From NCBI GenBank assembly GCA_030141605.1, contig JAQGDQ010000052.1, positions 436,001 to 500,000 of the forward strand: a stretch of DNA of 64,000 nucleotides, in the 5' to 3' direction. The notes beneath the pieces were generated by a model. It was given only the letters and a program-made list of their open reading frames with translations, did not search any database and was not told the DNA's origin. Below, one piece after another: positions 35,919 to 49,298 of this stretch (the stretch's first letter is position 1; every line of letters begins with the position of its first letter). The position numbers and the translations under genes are program-made. The stretch is from Tubiluchus corallicola. Its lineage: Eukaryota > Priapulida > Priapulimorpha > Priapulimorphida > Tubiluchidae.

Positions 35919-38900
35919 TGAAATAGCACTATCAAACCTTTTTATGAGGGATGATGTAAAATTGTAAACAGTAGAACAGTATATGTATTAGCGATACGTT
36001 GCTGGTAAAAGGCAGTTTTCATTCACTTATTCATACGGTGTTGCTATATGATCGAAAAGTCTAAGCCTCCTCCTCAAATTGAGAGTGATGTGTTGTAGTA
36101 GTCTACAGTTCCATGAATGAAAAGTTAAGAAACATAAAGAACACCTTCGAGCAGGAACCATTAGTGTTATCATTGTTATTATCATCATCAGTATGATCAC
36201 CATTGAACATCGACATCATCATTTTTCATGAACACTACCAACAAGATCTGCTTGCTGAGAGTAACCTAATCTTATTGATCAATGCTCTCTAGCCTTTGCT
36301 AAAGATGAAAAGCAGTATCGAATTAGGAACAATCCCTTCAGGACAGGAGGAGCTAGCTAACGAAATCGAGTAGCTAGCACAATGCAATTATAACATCGAT
36401 TAAGATGCTTTGCAGTATTTAGGCTTAGTTTATCAGCAAATGAAGTTAGCCTTTACGAAGTCTTGTTCAAGCACAATGATCAAAGCAAGCTGAACAGACA
36501 GACTAGAGGAATGCAAAACACAATAAGAAACGAAGGTTTTCATAATACCAAATAATAGATTGGTTCAAACAATGATGAAATAGTAATCAATATCCTGTGA
36601 AATTTCAATCACGTGAGCCATTATAATGCTACCTTATCAGGAGCAGTTAGTTCTACGTATATTGGCAAAAATCCACCGAAACAAAACCAGTCACCATTCA
36701 GGATAATGGGCTAGGAATAGGAAAGTGGAAGTCACATTGGATTCTTCTAACTAATTTGCGAGTGACAGGATGTGTTAACGTCCTACGACTACCGTGAAAA
36801 TTTACGTTATAAAAGAAGATTTCATATAAGGATTCCACAGATAGCAGCCTCGACAGAAAAACGTAACATTTAAGGAATTTATTTGTAAAACTCTCTTTCA
36901 AATCGACAAATCCACAAAATTAAAGGTGGACTACTCAATTGCTTGGCGAGGTACGGTAAATAACTGTTTTTTTTTTGAAAATGTGCAAGCGGGTCGACCT
37001 TTAATCTAGAGTTTTCTTAGTGAAGATTAGGTATATTGAAACAAGAAGATTTGTGTAGTCAGACACAAGCAGAAAATAATTCCAGTTACCTTATTAGATT
37101 ACGTATAATTAGTATCTTTTAGGTAACGTCTATACGCAAAGCAAGTAAACCGGCCGAGAAAATTTAAAGAAAGCAAAATGCTAATGCTTTTTACACTGGT
37201 ACTACAAATCTGGATTGATTGAAACCTGGCTTGATACAAAACAAAATTAGGTGTCACCTTTGAGGAAATAATTTTGCATATACGAGTGTTGTGAACTTGA
37301 TTGAAGTCCACAAGTCTATAGTCATATTACTGTATTTTCACAATATTTAGTATAATTAGCACTACTTTTTCACAAAAAATTGATTGGTGGATTGATACTT
37401 GGAACTAGGAACTTTTTTGAACCAGTTTTAAGGTGTGACTTTGACTTTGGCTAATAATGGTTGTGTTTTCTCGCTCTGACCTAAACTTGTGTTTAAAAAA
37501 CGGGACCTTTATTTTGGAGTTAGATATTTTTTGATCCAGTCTTAAATTAAGTTTACTGAAATTCCGTAATTTTTTGTGCACGTTAATCACTCTGCGACCT
37601 TTCGTCTTTGAGATAAATGAAATTATTGAGTCTTGTTGACTTTTGACCTTTCTGGTTCGAAAACTCGTCATTTACATAACATGTCAAATACAGTGTTTGT
37701 ACCAAATCAGGTTAAAGTGTATTTTCATTTGCTTCGAATTATGTCACTGACATTGTCAAGTTTACAACGTTGCTCTTTAACACTGATCACAGGCCTCGGA
37801 AGCTTATCTAACTGCCAGTTAAACAGTTGATTAATTATTGCAATTTCCGAAAGATGACTTCTGTGTGCAAGAATTATATAACTTGCATTTAGGCAGCGAA
37901 GCCAAACAAAAGTGCACACCACCTTGCATTGATCTACTGATAATGCTATGCACAAACCCAGCAAACGCCTTAAATATATATAAACGACCACCGCCAATAC
38001 CAACACACTAAACGATACTACCCGCACCACACATCACACCACCCACACCACACCACCCCACAGCATCACACTTAACACATATACACCCAAACCAGACGAC
38101 CCACACCTTATCAGCCTAGCAACACCACACCATCCACATCGTAGCATTCACAAAACCTGGTAACCTCCAGGCCAATGGTGATGACGATGGACACAAAGTT
38201 AATGACCATAATAACAGCAGTAATGCAACAACAGCTTATAGTGAACCATCCCAAAACATTTTGTGCAATTTGAAACTGTGTGCAATGAAAAATGCAATTA
38301 TTGGGTCACGTTTCAAATTTAAAATTGTGTCGTGTTCCCCTTCAAGACATACACAGCATGTAACATACAAGCTGAGCTTTTTCTTAAAACCAAATTGGGC
38401 AGAATTAGGAAAATCAAACGCTTTCACATGAATTACAGTTTCAATTTCAAAAGTGTTAGAGGCCGAACTGGCAATAGAACAATAGAAATAGAGTGATAAT
38501 ATAATTGTTCCACCCAGAAAGGTTTCACTTTTTTGTTTTCACCAGCGGGACGAATAATACAATGTGTAATGCTAGCAGGTAGTTAACCATGTGAAAATAC
38601 AGCTGTGAAGCAAGAAACATGCATATTATATCATAAAAAACTACCAAATGAAAGATATTTCATTCTATTTGTAGCGTTTTTATCAAACACAGTAGCGTGA
38701 CATTTTTTGATGTAATGGTCTAGTTTCTGTCGCTTGCAACAGAAATATACGGAATTAGCATCAATCCAATAAGCAGTATAACTGCCCCATGGAGCAGAGC
38801 AGAGCATCATTGTTATTGTGCCCGTCTAATAACTACTGTTTTATTAAATCAGAAAATAATAGAAAAATCTCGCTGATTTTACTCGCTAGCGCTTAGACAT

Positions 38901-39095
38901 AAAATTAAATCTTCATTTAATATTTTTGTCATTGCACGATGTTCCCATGTTGGTTTCATTTCACAGTCAGCGAGCATTTTCTGTCATTAGTGTTTAATTA
39001 AGATTTTATTAAGATAATGTAACACTAATGGACTATCTTAATAGCATTATCATAATACTGTACAAGCATAATTTCATTATTCACAGTGGTAATGG
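35919..39095. other. Intergenic, no gene seen
   Basis: No gene recognised. A CA- and CCACAC-rich stretch without regular period lies at 38004-38160. The 101-codon - strand frame at 37725-38030 has no motifs. Confidence 0.5.
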
Positions 39096-39098
39096 CAA

Positions 39099-39135
39099 CA
39101 GCACAAGCAGCAGCAACAACAACAACAACAGCAAT

Positions 39136-39172
<37 letters not shown>

Positions 39173-39260
39173 TCATCATCATCATCATCATCATCATCAA
39201 TAACAAGACAATACTATTTAGATGAGAACACTGTTCATTCTTGTGCTCTCTTGCACATTT

Positions 39261-39345
<85 letters not shown>
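39099..39345. repeat. (AAC)n, (ATC)n and (CT)n microsatellites
   Basis: An AAC/AGC triplet array (about 39099-39170) passes directly into ATC triplets (39171-39200). After 68 bp of unique sequence a CT array follows (39269-39344). The poly-Asn, poly-Thr and poly-Leu frames here are repeat translations. Confidence 0.95.
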
Positions 39346-39347
<2 letters not shown>

Positions 39348-42300
39348 AACAGCGCGATTTTAATTGGATAATAAAGTTTACATGGCTATCATCAAGAAAA
39401 TGATACGCCACGATAATGGCTAAGCTGCGGGTCTTTCCTCCCATCAAATTATGGTAATCATCTTCGGCGATTTTTCGTTTACGTGCGCCTGGCGACCATT
39501 TGCGCCGAATTGCTATCATTATAAAAGCAGAAGCGGCGAACGTTTCATTTTCCATTTTTTGATGATACTTCTTCAAACCATATTATTTCAAACAATTGAG
39601 TCAGCTAGAAGATAAGCCAGCAATTTCACGTTGTGCCATTTTTTCGTGAATTACGGAAGGCAGCTCTGACGTATTATTCGACCCACAAAATCGACGAGGC
39701 AGGGAAATGTTACGAGTTTAAGCCGTTTTGAAAACATGGTTGTGCGGTACATGCAAGTTAGCAATGTGCTTCCATTTTTCATTTTAGTGACTACGCATGG
39801 TTTTATATCACCGTTTTTACTACCTGACCAATGCTTCATATATTAAATAAAGAAACTTCAAGACTTTACGATGTACACTGTATACGCACTACCTTTGTAC
39901 GTTTGGTTCAGCATTTGAAAGCAGTTTCAGGTGACTGTACATCAATAAACTCATCATCATCTGCTGACCTTTTTATGATATTTTTCTCGCCTTTTCTGTA
40001 GATCTTACTTGAAAACCTTGAGTAGGCGAGATTCTGTTTCCACTCTAAGCTCATTTGTTAATGTAACGATAACATTATTAGCATGATGCCCAGGTTACAA
40101 TTATAGTGGTGTGAGTAGGTAAGTTAATAAAGGTAAGCTTCTTAGCGGTAATCTGCGAATACTGTTAACTTACAGAAACCTAATACTATCTTGTTTGCTC
40201 GGTGTTTGTTTACGCACCAACGACCGACTAGCATTAAATAACGCTGACATACATTGGATGATGTAGTTATAGTTTAAAACCGAATTATTTTAACTTGAAA
40301 AATACTCCTTAGTGCCACCTTAACTTCATGTTGTTCAGTATAATGATAATTGAAAAACAAAAACAAGGCAACTTGATAATTCAATTCATGATTCGTGAAA
40401 ACGCATTCGGTAAGAAAGCAGAGCTCAGAATAAAAAATCTTATCTTGCAGGCCTATAGTATAATTAAAGCACACATTTCCATTTAGCTAAATCTTCCTTC
40501 CCAGTTTCAGCAACTAAAAGTAATTTAACTAAGTATATAATAGTAAGCAAAACCACTTTTTACACTATAATGAAAACACTACATGCAAAGATAGATCATT
40601 TTGGTACGCCTTTTTTGTGCAGTTCTTGTAATCAGAGCACTCTAAAAAAAGCACCGAGATTCATCAAATGCACGTGCAAAGCATGCAAGGTTTGGGAGGT
40701 TTGATCATGATTTACTAAGATCCGTAGAGACATCTAGCCAATCTCATTAAGAGTTTACATCTAAGTAACTGCCAACGCAAGCGCCAAGTAACGACAGGTG
40801 ATGTGCCTGTCACTGATTTCAATCTAATTATAGAGTCTGCCTGTGTGGCTTCAATGATATTGCCTTTCCTTGGTAAAATAAAGTCTGTCTTGCTATCCAG
40901 CCTATCTACTGCTATATGTCTATTGCCATGTGCAGGCATTATTGCGGATGGTCCATGTGCCTCACATTGCCAAAATAAGGCGCAAAAAATATGTAAGAAA
41001 TGGCTGGAAAATGTTTAATGTTAATTGCAATATTAAGTGATTTTTGCGGACTGCCTGTCTGTTCGCGAATTTTATACTTAATCAAATTGTACAGGAAGAA
41101 AACGCGAATAATTGAAAATACTGGCAACACATATACAGTCATCAGTTTTGGCATAAACATCCGGGTGTAAAAAAGCGACATCCGCTGCATTGGACACTAC
41201 GTTCGTTTTGTTTAGAAGCTGCTTCCTGTCTTATTCGTCTGCGAGTTGCTTCAATGAGTAAAACTTCCGGGAGCTTTGGAATTCACGCTTTAATTAAATT
41301 CCCTTCAATTTAAGGAGCCGTTAGTTAGAGGCGGTTCGGAAAGAAAGCTCTTAACGCGTTGTGAGCTGAATTAGCGATTGTGTCTTCTTGAAACCCCAAT
41401 GGTATTTTGAGACCAACCATGCGTTTGTTGTAGCAATCACTGCGAAAACAACAATTCTTGGTGACAGAGCTGGTCTAGCCCTCACGGAATTATCAGCTAA
41501 TTGTTACAACTACAGAGCTTGAGCTATGCTTGACTTACAAGAACAAAATACTACATGTACTAAGAATTATAAAAACATACTACATTTGGAAGATAGACAT
41601 ATTCTAGAGGTAATTAATGCCCCTAACATTATTTTATATCGTGCGATGTCATCATGTCCTTACTATAACGAAAGGGCGGAAATTTTAAGAAAAATTTCTT
41701 ACTTCAAAGGGGAAGAAGCGCTAAATGTCCGAGGTTCCTAAATTACCCTTTCTTTAGTAACCAAAACCGAAAAAGCTTGAATAAAAAGATATACGTATTT
41801 ATATGTAGACCACCACAAATTGAGAAACGATTAATTGTAATGCTAACATATATTTTACTTATTTACATACACAAAACAACAGTGAAAACAAACAAACAAT
41901 ATTAAACAGTGCAATCATCTATATGCAGTCGTCTAAACGTGGGTAACGTGAGTGTTCTCTGTGACACAGTATCTACAGATTACCAATGAGTTAGTCTGAC
42001 AGAAGGCTTTTATAACATTCGATATTCATATCTAAAAATAGATCAGGTACAAGTTGAAGTTAACGTGTGCCATGTTACCATCACAGGGCCAAAACTACCT
42101 ATGAATGTGGCTTCGGCAAGTGTTTGAAATCGCGACTGTTTTGTACTAGCAACAGTCCGCAACACTTATATACTATGCTTAACTATGAATATTTGTTTTC
42201 GCTGTCTTCACTGTCTTTTCATACCGTCCGACAAGCTTAGTATTCAATCTGTGCCTCATACAGTGAAAAACAAAGTAAAATATCACAAATTTATTACTTT

Positions 42301-43989
42301 TTGGCTACATATGAAATAAAGACATTTCACAGATTGAATGAGTAACTTAGAACAAACATTGTAAACATGTTAAGATAAAAATATACATTTTTATATATAC
42401 TGTACATGTGTAATTGACACCAAACACATTGGTCTATCGTTCCGCGCCCACTGTAACGTAAGCATGCTCAGCAGCATTCGGGTCAACAGCTCACGCAGGA
42501 CAACTAAGCTAGACTAAACTAAGTCACTGTATATGCGCCGTTGCTGTGGCTACATTTGTTGACGTTTTAGTTATTTTTCTTGTTGTTTTTTGTTTTCGTT
42601 CTGGCCTTGTTCTTTAACTGCATAATTCTGTCAACTCTGATGAGAATCTGTACGAGAAAGCTTCTTTGCGTTTCGTGAAGTTGCTGTCTGTTGAAAGCAC
42701 CGTGACACTTACTTGAACGCAGGATAAAAACTAACGACTGACAAACGAGCTAACGACGACTGTAATTAATGCGCGGAAAAGCAGCTTAGGTTTAAGTAAC
42801 GCACGTGTCTTTTTACTTTTTTAAACCTCATTAATATTGCAACGTTTCGAAGCGTATTCACATTCACACGCTTGACGCGTTTGCAACGATGGCGGCAACA
42901 GCTATGGCAAGCCCCACACTTTTATACTACAATATAGGATGAATCGCAAGAATAGAACTCCAGCAATCAGGCTAAATAAATAGAATCACCTATATAGATT
43001 TTATGAATGTGATGCACCCTTATTCTGCGGGAACATGATGGAAAGACTGTCTGCTCTATTTTTTTGGAAGTGGGACTGGTTGGGATACCTATTAACATCA
43101 GAGAATTCCGGTCCCACCGCTTAGCGTTTAACCCTATAAAAAAGCGAGAATTTGGCGGAACACGACCATCTGGGTTTTTTTAATTTTGTAATCTTGTTCG
43201 TATGTATAATGTCATTATATTTCTTTATTGAAATGATGATTATATTTTGTATCCTTGTTCTTGTGAGTTTTATAATATAGCACTAAAACATTATTGATTA
43301 TGAGTTAGTTTTGAAATTTTACATGTTAATATATTATTTTGCCCAGGATTGGCAAGACTAAAGGCAGAATTACAAAATTAATACTTGGTGGATAGTAAGT
43401 CGCTTATTAATTATAGAAAGCTTATAGCTGGCACGTTCTCTGAGGTCTATACATTGTGGCTTCAAGCAAAAGGAATAATTGCAACAGGAGCTACAATGTT
43501 TATCAGCGTCATTGTTTCATGGAGAGTAGAAATTGCAAGCGCAGAATATGAATATCTTTATAGACAGATATCGACATTTCTGAATCCAAACATATTTCTG
43601 AAACAGCGATAAGATCGGGCAATTACAAGACGCTTGCAGAAACTGAAAACTGATTTGTACAAAAATCAATTCTAATTGTGGTAAAATGTTATTGAGACGC
43701 GCAGGTTTTTAATAAACAATTTTTCATCTGTCATGAATTTTTCCTTTCTAATAGTAGACCATGTGTAATGTGCCATTGTTGACTAGATTTTGCTAAGCAG
43801 AAAGCGGCAAACAGCAAGCCGAAAAAAACACAGACAATGGAAAATTGAGGATAAATTCACACTTGATTGGAAAAAATTAAAAAACAGGCATAGGCGACGG
43901 ACAGCAAAAAAAGCGAGAAGAAAGAAAGCGAAAAGGACAAAGAAAAGGAAAGAGAGTAGAAGACACAGGCGCAGAAAGAGAAAAAGAGG
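39346..43989. other. Intergenic, no gene seen
   Basis: No gene recognised in 4.6 kb. Opposite-strand frames at 40715-41018 have somewhat higher GC and protein-like composition, but no family pattern. Frames at 41526-41741 and 43385-43612 (+) likewise show nothing I recognise. Confidence 0.45.
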
Positions 43990-44015
43990 GGGAAAGAAAG
44001 GGAACAAGAAAAAAA

Positions 44016-44097
<82 letters not shown>
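43990..44097. repeat. (GA)n microsatellite with purine-rich flank
   Basis: A pure GA run (about 44021-44096) follows about 200 bp of almost all-purine sequence (43800-44020) on the + strand. The 144-codon Lys/Arg-rich frame at 43790-44224 comes from this bias and is not a gene. Confidence 0.95.
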
Positions 44098-44100
<3 letters not shown>

Positions 44101-47100
44101 GGTGTTCTCGCAGAACGCTATACTATTTTGCGAGTCCCTGGAGAAAATGCTCTACCATTACTGGCATTCATTCACGTCTAATAAAATCAGTCGTAGCATC
44201 TTCTTCTCTCTTACTGACCTTTAATTTTTTATCGTCTTCGTTCTTCCCTTCACGTTTATTATCTGGAGGCTGGAAAATGGTTTCCGTTGTGAAGCCGCAC
44301 ATTATTGACTGATTTGCTAAATTTATTCGCATTGTTATTGCTTTCCTTGCCATATAGCTGCTTTATTTGTAAGTCAAACAAAAACTGAAGGCAGTACTGC
44401 GTAGTTTCGCATATACATGTACATGGCTTTGCGGCAAAGATGTAGTATCCGAATTCTGCTGTAGACGAATTTTTGAACCATAACAGAGATACGCTTACAA
44501 CTCAGGAAATTAAGACTTAAACTTATTCAGATAAATCACTGAAGCAAACAAGACAGGAATACATACGGCTGTAGCCGCAGAGTTTATTTCAGAGTTATAA
44601 GCTTATCATTTGTACGGCAAAAAAAACTGGTATAAAACGGATGTACCGAATATTACTTATTTGTCACAAATCTATACATATGCAAAATAACGCAATAGTG
44701 CCTTTAGTTTTTGTTTGACTTGCAAAGAAATTCGTTATATGAGCTATATGACAAGGAAAGCAATAACAGTGCAACTATTCTTTCAACGTCAGTACATAAT
44801 GCATTGATTATTTGATTCAGATAATTTCCATATTGCACTACGTTTATGAAAAATATTCATCAACAAATTCTATATTAGACGTTTTGCAGGAGAATTGGCG
44901 CTCTGTTCTTTAGATAAAAGGTGATCCTTGCACACGTTCAAACGCCCACTCATCTAAGGATATGCGTGAACGTGTGTGCGCGTGTGAAGGAAGCCAAACT
45001 GGGCAGAGTGTAAGCCATATGCACAAGAAATGGCCTTCGCTGCGACACTTCTGCGACTGTTGTTCGATCTTTATTATCAAATTTTGAGACGTATCTAACT
45101 TATTACATACCAAGTAATGATTTAAATTGCGCCTAAATTTTCATAGAAACTGTTTTTAGATTTACACATCGTTCATAATTGTTGTTTGTGTGAGCTGCAA
45201 AGCTTGATCGTACGCCACACTAATACACTGTAGACAAATTGAAGGCTAATTAAGTGCGAGTAGACGATAAAATATGAAGTCAATGAAGGGATTAAAATCA
45301 AAATTCGAATTTCCTTCGCTGATAATTGCAGCATAATTAACCTCATTAAACTAACTCATTAAAACCGTTATAACGCTATACTTATGCTTCAACGAACATA
45401 GCAAGTAAACAGAGAAGACTTTTTATCAGAAATGAAAAGTTTTACATTAAGACTGTAAATTTCAGCAATTAGGCATCCGTTGTTTATTGGATGTTCAGAT
45501 GAAGATGGCAAACTTCTGCCTCCTTGCCTGCATATTCTATGTACTCCAACCGATTTCTAATATTGACAGCAAAATTAATCTACATAAAACAAAAGTAATT
45601 TCAATAAAGCTTAGATGTACGAAGGATATTCCTTCTGGCTGTATTTGACTGGATAAAGTCCAAAAGTGTCCTATTCACGACGAAAAATATATAAATTATC
45701 TAATATGTTCTTATGGTAGAGATGACAAAGAAGTTGATTGACAAAGGCATCTTTTGTTTAAGAATTTTATTTAAGTATCTGTATAACAAACTAATCAGAA
45801 TTTTTTCTCAGTGCGGCAGGGCAGTCAAAAAACTTTTGTTAGTTGCTGTATCAGTTTTTGTAGTTTGCCACTATGGTCTAAGTGAACATTGAACAATTGC
45901 GATGTGCCAAGAGGATTTTAGCGAGCAAACAGCGTAAACACGAAAACGATTTCCGAAACATCTGGTGAATATATAGGACGTGCATAACCTGTGTGAATAA
46001 ACTCCCCGAGTAGATCTTTCAGTGTGAATAGGCTAAATTGATATCAATAGTTATTGTTTTATCAGTGTAGTTTGATCTTTCTGTCCACTGGGAATGCAAA
46101 ACGAAGCACTAACAGTTTTCCCGCTGAGGGTCTATTGGGATTCACTGATAAATTGGATGGACAGAGCAGATCCGGAGTTGGATTCAATCGACGAGCAGTA
46201 ATTTGATAGGACTTTAATATAAAAAAAGGAATTGAAAGAAACCAGTTTCCTCGCTAGAACCTGTATTGCATTCTGTTACGACCCCCTACATAAATTAATC
46301 AGGCTGTACTACATGATTTTATTTTTTCGTTGTTCTTTCGGCATAAAATTTAGCTGCACTTTGTTTCCAGAAATACATCGTGGTATAATTTCGCCAAAGT
46401 TTTTCAACAAAATTCTAATAAATTTATAAAATCGGGTATTTTCGCGGCTTGAAACGATGATTACTTGCTGTGCGACTTACTAGATAAAACAGAGACGTCT
46501 GAATGCAGTTTATCACATGTGTGGATATAAGTTTGCGCTGCAGTATATTGCCTTTATTACAATATGACGTTATGTTTTCACTGCAGTTTTATTTCTCATT
46601 TTTATTTTCGCTACTGCTTCAAGAACAAAATACACAAATGCAAGTCTTGCATCTGTGTTTTAATTGTGGCTACCTGATCCACAGTAACATTGTTAGCTAC
46701 TTGCTACAGTTAGTATGGACCTATACGTTTATTCACTTGCTCAATTATTTATTTTTGTCATTTTCCAGTTCGCGCTAAGCAATCTACACAGACTGCTTCC
46801 TGCTCCAGCAACTTTCCTACTTATTTTTACATTATACCGAATAACGTGAAACCCAGTTAGCAACCTTCAATTAGCAACAGCGTGATTTTTGATAAAATAA
46901 TATTATTAAAGATTTCCGCCATTGTACGCATTCATACGTAAATATTGCGTTTGGGGTATTATGCGTACTCAGCAACATCTAATGACTATAATAAACTCAA
47001 TTTTTCCGCATTTTCTTCTCTCCCGTCGAGAATTTGTCGCAAGTAATTCGCAACTTATGTGGCGCAGCGCAAAAAGGGGAATCTTGGCCGCGAGTAACGA

Positions 47101-48499
47101 ATTCAGTTTCAGCTAATATCTCAGCTTCAATTTAACTCCCAAATGACTCCCGTACGTGACGAAATGGAACAAAAGTGACTATTACTTATCATGCGAAAAA
47201 TGCCCAAAATGAGTTCGTGACGTATCCATCCGCGGGTGGCACTGAAAGGTTGGCTTCATCGTTAAACTGCAGCAAGCACTATCAGCACGTTATTAAATCG
47301 AAATTGAAGTCAAATGATCTAGGTCTACGTGTTTTATTTTCACATCCACATTCAGCCAAAGCTATCAGTACTGAACATATTATAAGTATGTCAAAGTCTT
47401 AGTAAGCCTTTGTGTTTATTGTGTACCAAAGTTAACGATGTATTAATGTAACTATAAAAAATAGCTTATCACGCTAATAAAGCACTTATCGCAATAAATG
47501 CGGAGTCTAAATGTTTTAGTAGCTTGCCTTTCAGCACTTGTACTAAACTGTTTGATTCTACGTGTATCTAATTCTTATGTGCTGTACTGCCTTTTGGGGT
47601 ATCTTAGTTATTCCTGTATTGAACTAGTTGTAATCGTGCGTGCTGGTTTTATATGGCTGTTGGGAAGTATACACCAAATGCAGCTTCGCAGGATGACATG
47701 GTTGGAAAACCATGTGGCACCGTTAATGGATTTGCATTGCAAAACAGAATTTTTGTAATGAATGAGGATAGATTGTATGCGGTAAGATGTACGTAGAGAA
47801 AATTGAGAAAAACGGGATTTTTCACATTTTGTCATATTTCAGAGACACTGAAATGTTCCATTTATGTGGTAATTAGTATGCATTTAGTAAAGAAAGTATT
47901 TCTGTTGTCGATTTAGTGGCATCTGAAAAAGAAGAGCAAAACTAGTAACAAAAAGTTAACCAGATTTACTCAAGCACACAAATAAGTGATAAAATCTGAC
48001 CTTATGGTCTTTTTAAAAATGATTATAATAGCGTGTTTAGCTTTAAATAAGCTAAATTTATATATGGTGTAGCTCGCATTATATAAGAAATTGGAAGCCG
48101 CATTAATACACCAGAAGATCAAAGGCTGTGCCATTTTAGTGATCAAGTAGAGGTCGGTTTTGAAAAACATGTTATATTGTATAATTGTCCCTTTTATGAT
48201 GATATTGGTACTTGTTTACTGTGTATATAAGATATTGTACGTGATGTTTAGTGTGTGATAATAACGAAAATTATAGATGAAGTTGTTTAGGTGCTAATTA
48301 AGACTGAATGATGGACATTAGCACAAGAAGATTTGATTTTCCTGGAAGATTATTTTTACAAGTTAGCAAAACGGGCAATAAAAAACTTACTGATTCGAAC
48401 AGCACATTTGTTATGTTAGGAACAGTTAGCTGTTAAAAGAATTTTTCCGGTCTCACTTGCAGTTGCAGCAGTTAATAAATATATAATTTATTATGCTTG

Positions 48500-48502
<3 letters not shown>
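44098..48502. other. Intergenic, no gene seen
   Basis: No coding exon, RNA gene or transposon motif recognised in 4.4 kb. Frames at 46503-46778, 47175-47402 and 47498-47758 (+) have no domain pattern. Confidence 0.45.
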
Positions 48503-48562
<60 letters not shown>

Positions 48563-48572
48563 ACGCACACGC

Positions 48573-48604
<32 letters not shown>
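48503..48604. repeat. (CA)n microsatellite with CACACG interruption
   Basis: CA array interrupted in the middle by four to five CACACG units. Confidence 0.95.
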
Positions 48605-48606
<2 letters not shown>

Positions 48607-48812
48607 TAAAACAACTACGAGCATATTTGACAAAATAATTCGCTTTAAAATTCGAACATCTTAAGCTATAAATTCTGGCACATATCAGCAAAGTGAAATA
48701 CGAAATATGATTATCTGGAGACAATAGAAATTTTAGATACGGAATTGATATAATTTGCCGTGAGATCTATAAAATATAAGTCAAATATGCAGTAATACAG
48801 CACTCACGAAGT

Positions 48813-48877
48813 GTCAGCGTGATCTAACGGATAAAACATGTATATATACATGCAAGGCCTCTGTGTCCACGCCGACA
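48813..48877 (+). pseudogene. tRNA-Arg-like pseudogene or SINE head
   Basis: GTCAGCG (48813-48819) pairs at six of seven positions with CGCCGAC (48870-48876), as an acceptor stem would. TGATCTAACGGATAA closely matches the D-arm/A-box of animal arginine tRNAs. The anticodon arm is replaced by a 16-nt palindrome CATGTATATATACATG, and the T-arm lacks the TTCGA core. At about 64 nt it is shorter than a tRNA. It is therefore a decayed tRNA copy or the head of a SINE. Confidence 0.45.
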
Positions 48878-49118
48878 AGAGCACAATACGGTCAATTATA
48901 ATTATGTCCTTAATGCAGGTACCACAAAACATTTTAGCAATTATTTATAATAATTAAGGTCCAGAATTCATTCACTGGGATTATTTAGATTACGCTATTG
49001 GGAGAGTATTGAAAATGACAAACTTTTCTACATGCACGCTTTACTTATAAATGTATAAGAACAAGCACTTCTGCTAAAATTTACGATAAAACCAGGATAA
49101 ATTTTGTCTGAGTTATGC

Positions 49119-49119
<1 letters not shown>

Positions 49120-49155
<36 letters not shown>

Positions 49156-49298
49156 CATACATACATACATACATACATACATACATACATACATACATAC
49201 ATACATACATACATACATACATACATACATACATACATACATACATACATACATACATACATACATACATACATACATACATACATACATACATACAT
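49120..49298. repeat. (AT)n-(ATAC)n microsatellite
   Basis: Alternating AT (49120-49155) leads into about 35 ATAC units (49156-49297). The 155-codon Tyr/Ile/His frame at 49115-49582 is a repeat translation. Confidence 0.97.

Noticed and set aside
39086-39403. Poly-Thr/Ser/Leu and poly-Asn frames
   Set aside because: Translations of AAC, ATC and CT arrays.
40715-41018. Overlapping frames on both strands with higher GC
   Set aside because: Protein-like composition but no recognisable family and no splice sites that support an exon.
42625-42655. CTGATGAG followed by GAGAAAGC, considered as a hammerhead ribozyme
   Set aside because: The sequence between the boxes cannot form stem II and there is no matching stem I.
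43790-44224. 144-codon Lys/Arg-rich frame
   Set aside because: Translation of a purine-rich stretch and a GA microsatellite.
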